A stretch of 5,514 nucleotides of DNA from NCBI GenBank assembly GCA_021203585.1, contig JAJQAW010000083.1:1-5514 (forward strand), given 5' to 3'. Origin of the DNA: Rikenellaceae bacterium (GTDB taxonomy: Bacteria; Bacteroidota; Bacteroidia; Bacteroidales; Rikenellaceae). A program made the position numbers and the translations under genes. Shown here piece after piece: positions 4,773 through 5,514 of the stretch (position 1 is its first letter; each line of letters starts with the position of its first letter). The notes beneath the pieces were generated by a model. It was not told where the DNA came from. It searched no databases and saw nothing but the letters and a program-made list of their open reading frames with translations.

Positions 4773-5514
4773 ATGGCTAAACGGAATTTTAACTTCAGCT
4801 ACAAAGGAAAGCGGCTGATGATCATTATCGGTCTGATCATCGGCTGTTCCTCGCTGTATTATACCAACGCCCTGTCCAAACGGCTCGAACTGAGCGAAAA
4901 AAATAATGTGGAAATCTGGTCGGACGCCATATCTCGAATCGACATTATGGACCCCAACGAACCGCTGATCCAGAAAATTCTCAACTCCAACAACAGCATT
5001 CCCTTCATCATGACCGATGAGTTCCTGGTGCCTCACGAAGCCCACCGCATACCGGCCTGGGTGTTGAAAGATCAACGGCTACTGAGAAAAAACCTGGAAA
5101 AAATGGCCATGATGAATCCGCCCATCGAAATTCCGACGCTGATGGGTACTTACCTGATTTTCTACGGCCAATCTTCCATACAAACGGCTCTTTACTACTT
5201 TCCCTTTATCCAGATCAGTATTATTACGCTGTTTATCATTTTTTCTTTTCTCACCTTTTCTTCCACCAACCAGAACGAAACCAACCGCATCTGGATCGGG
5301 ATGGCCAAAGAAACCGCCCATCAACTGGGTACTCCGACCTCTTCCCTGTTGGGGTGGATCGAATACTTGCGTTCGCAAAACGTAGATCCGATGGCGGTGG
5401 AGGAGATGAATAAGGATTTGACGCGGCTGCTCAAAGTGGTGGACCGCTTTTCCAAAATCGGGGCCGATACGGTATTCGAGGCCCGGGATATTACCGAAGT
5501 GGTCAACAACACCG
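4773..5514 (+). CDS. Membrane sensor histidine kinase (3' end beyond the window)
   Basis: This is the N-terminal part of a two-component sensor kinase: 247 codons before the window ends, with no stop. A short basic start (MAKRNFNFSYKGKR) leads into transmembrane helix 1 (about 15-33). A periplasmic sensor region of roughly 110 residues (34-142) follows, then helix 2 (about 143-163). The dimerisation/phosphoacceptor domain follows closely, with the H-box WIGMAKETAHQLGTPTSSL and phosphoacceptor H183. H183 is followed by Q184 rather than the usual Glu/Asp, with T187 and P188 as in the canonical H-x-x-x-T-P pattern. Only about 20 residues separate helix 2 from H183, so there is no HAMP domain. 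The second helix of this domain runs to about 230 (EEMNKDLTRLLKVVDRFSKIG). The ATP-binding HATPase_c domain must lie to the right of the window. The overall pattern matches a sensor kinase I recall from Alistipes-like Bacteroidales. It is 18 bases downstream of the S41 protease and probably in the same operon. Its response regulator is not visible. Confidence 0.93.
   Translation, partial: MAKRNFNFSYKGKRLMIIIGLIIGCSSLYYTNALSKRLELSEKNNVEIWSDAISRIDIMDPNEPLIQKILNSNNSIPFIMTDEFLVPHEAHRIPAWVLKDQRLLRKNLEKMAMMNPPIEIPTLMGTYLIFYGQSSIQTALYYFPFIQISIITLFIIFSFLTFSSTNQNETNRIWIGMAKETAHQLGTPTSSLLGWIEYLRSQNVDPMAVEEMNKDLTRLLKVVDRFSKIGADTVFEARDITEVVNNT

Noticed and set aside
4614..5378. Minus-strand open frames of 153 and 99 codons (4614-5075 and 5079-5378)
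   Set aside because: They are antisense to the start of the histidine kinase, which has clear membrane helices and an H-box and is open to the window edge.

Overview
The window looks like an ordinary chromosomal stretch from a member of the Bacteroidales, perhaps a Rikenellaceae/Alistipes-like organism. The reasons are the family type of the RecQ helicase, the sensor-kinase H-box (AKETAHQLGTPTSSLLGW style), the lack of clear Shine-Dalgarno sequences, and intergenic matches to the Bacteroidetes -7 promoter box TAnnTTTG. The assignment rests on recalled family resemblance, not on a search.

Layout. Positions 1-47 may hold the first 15 codons of a minus-strand gene that runs off the left edge (weak). 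Positions 48-479 are an AT-richer intergenic region with a possible minus-strand promoter and an interleaved pair of inverted repeats that could form a pseudoknot-like leader. Positions 480-2381 (minus) encode a complete 633-residue RecQ-family helicase. A 97-bp divergent promoter region separates it from a 151-residue two-helix inner-membrane protein of unknown function at 2479-2934 (plus). After 146 bp containing a good hairpin comes a 557-residue exported S41 carboxy-terminal processing protease at 3081-4754 (plus). Only 18 bp later, at 4773, begins a membrane sensor histidine kinase, cut off by the right edge within or just after its dimerisation/phosphoacceptor domain.

How they may work together. 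recQ is a stand-alone DNA-repair/recombination gene transcribed leftwards. The rightward genes form an envelope cluster: an unknown membrane protein, then a periplasmic protease tightly coupled to a sensor kinase. The 18-bp gap makes co-transcription of the last two likely; a functional protease-sensor link is inference. I found no tRNA, rRNA, CRISPR, insertion sequence or clear mobile element. The more interesting points are the unusual RecQ domain order, a likely leaderless recQ transcript, a near-palindrome over the -7 box of the membrane-protein gene, and the HAMP-less kinase beside the protease. Nothing here clearly amounts to a new biological system.
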